From positions 272,669 to 336,668 of the forward strand of contig NZ_FOAZ01000010.1 in NCBI RefSeq assembly GCF_900109465.1: 64,000 bases of DNA, in the 5' to 3' direction. Position numbers and translations under genes: made by a program. Below are positions 63,852-64,000 of the stretch, one piece after another. Within the stretch, counting starts at the first letter, position 1. Every line of letters starts with the position of its first letter. The notes beneath the pieces were generated by a model. That model was not told the DNA's origin, ran no database searches, and saw only the letters and a program-made list of their open reading frames with translations. Origin of the DNA: Streptacidiphilus jiangxiensis. GTDB lineage: Bacteria > Actinomycetota > Actinomycetes > Streptomycetales > Streptomycetaceae.

Positions 63852-64000
63852 GGACAAGCCCTCGGCCTATTAGTACCGGTCAGCTCCACCCCTCACAGGG
63901 CTTCCACATCCGGCCTATCAACCCAGTCGTCTACTGGGAGCCTTACCCCATCAAGTGGGTGGGAGTACTCATCTCGAAGCAGGCTTCCCGCTTAGATGCT
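63852..64000 (-). rRNA. rrl: 23S ribosomal RNA, 3' end (partial)
   Basis: Read leftward, the segment ends with ACCGGTACTAATAGGCCGAG and GGCTTGTCC, the conserved 23S 3' terminus. The rest of the gene, and presumably 16S, lies beyond the right edge of the window. Operon orientation is 16S–23S–5S, leftward. Confidence 0.95.

Overview
The window is high-GC actinobacterial DNA from a Streptomyces-like organism (family Streptomycetaceae; genus not resolved). Three things point there: the strong G/C bias at third codon positions, the frequent GTG and TTG starts, and the gene order. From memory, the order murA–hup–ACT/malic enzyme–HelD-type helicase … ssrA–smpB–S41 protease–ftsX–ftsE … prfB–two Ser/Thr kinases … sugar ABC transporter–large NAD-glutamate dehydrogenase … secA … orphan response regulator–hpf–comF–lpqB–mtrB–mtrA matches the Streptomyces chromosome core (the SCO2949 to SCO3013 neighbourhood of S. 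coelicolor). Accessory blocks are inserted into it.

Layout. 1–8.3 kb: murA, a GNAT acetyltransferase, an HU protein, an ACT-malic enzyme, a HelD-type RNA polymerase-recycling ATPase and an AlkZ-like DNA glycosylase homologue. 8.4–10.9 kb: a divergent PadR regulator/FAD monooxygenase pair and a flavoprotein. 11–15.3 kb: tmRNA and SmpB (trans-translation), a secreted S41 protease, FtsX/FtsE and a small zinc-ribbon membrane protein. 15.4–25 kb: an LAxTG surface protein, release factor 2, two membrane Ser/Thr kinases and an FHA–FtsK-type protein. 25–36.3 kb is accessory: a secreted protein, a GT87-like membrane protein, a NitT/TauT-type ABC operon, an FtsX-like ABC exporter with a TetR regulator, and a sugar ABC importer lacking its own ATPase. 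36.5–47.9 kb: the 180-kDa-class NAD-glutamate dehydrogenase, an altered P5C-dehydrogenase-like protein, a HAD phosphatase, small conserved proteins and secA. 48.2–54.8 kb: a four-gene operon (CE18-like deacetylase, PelF-like glycosyltransferase, PelG-like membrane protein, GH114 hydrolase). It looks like an actinobacterial Pel/galactosaminogalactan-type exopolysaccharide locus and is the most interesting part of the window. 55–63.6 kb: a YcaQ-like glycosylase, an OrrA-like regulator, HPF, a ComF protein and lpqB–mtrB–mtrA. 63.6 kb to the end: an rRNA terminator, 5S rRNA and the 3' end of 23S rRNA, transcribed leftward.

Four copies of a 100–110 bp palindromic element lie directly beside stop codons (about 1.4, 8.4, 34.9 and 45.1 kb). 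They behave like REP-type mRNA 3'-end or terminator structures. Most remaining intergenic gaps end in strong GC hairpins. Starts were chosen by Shine-Dalgarno match, signal peptides and remembered family N-termini; where these disagree the entry says so.
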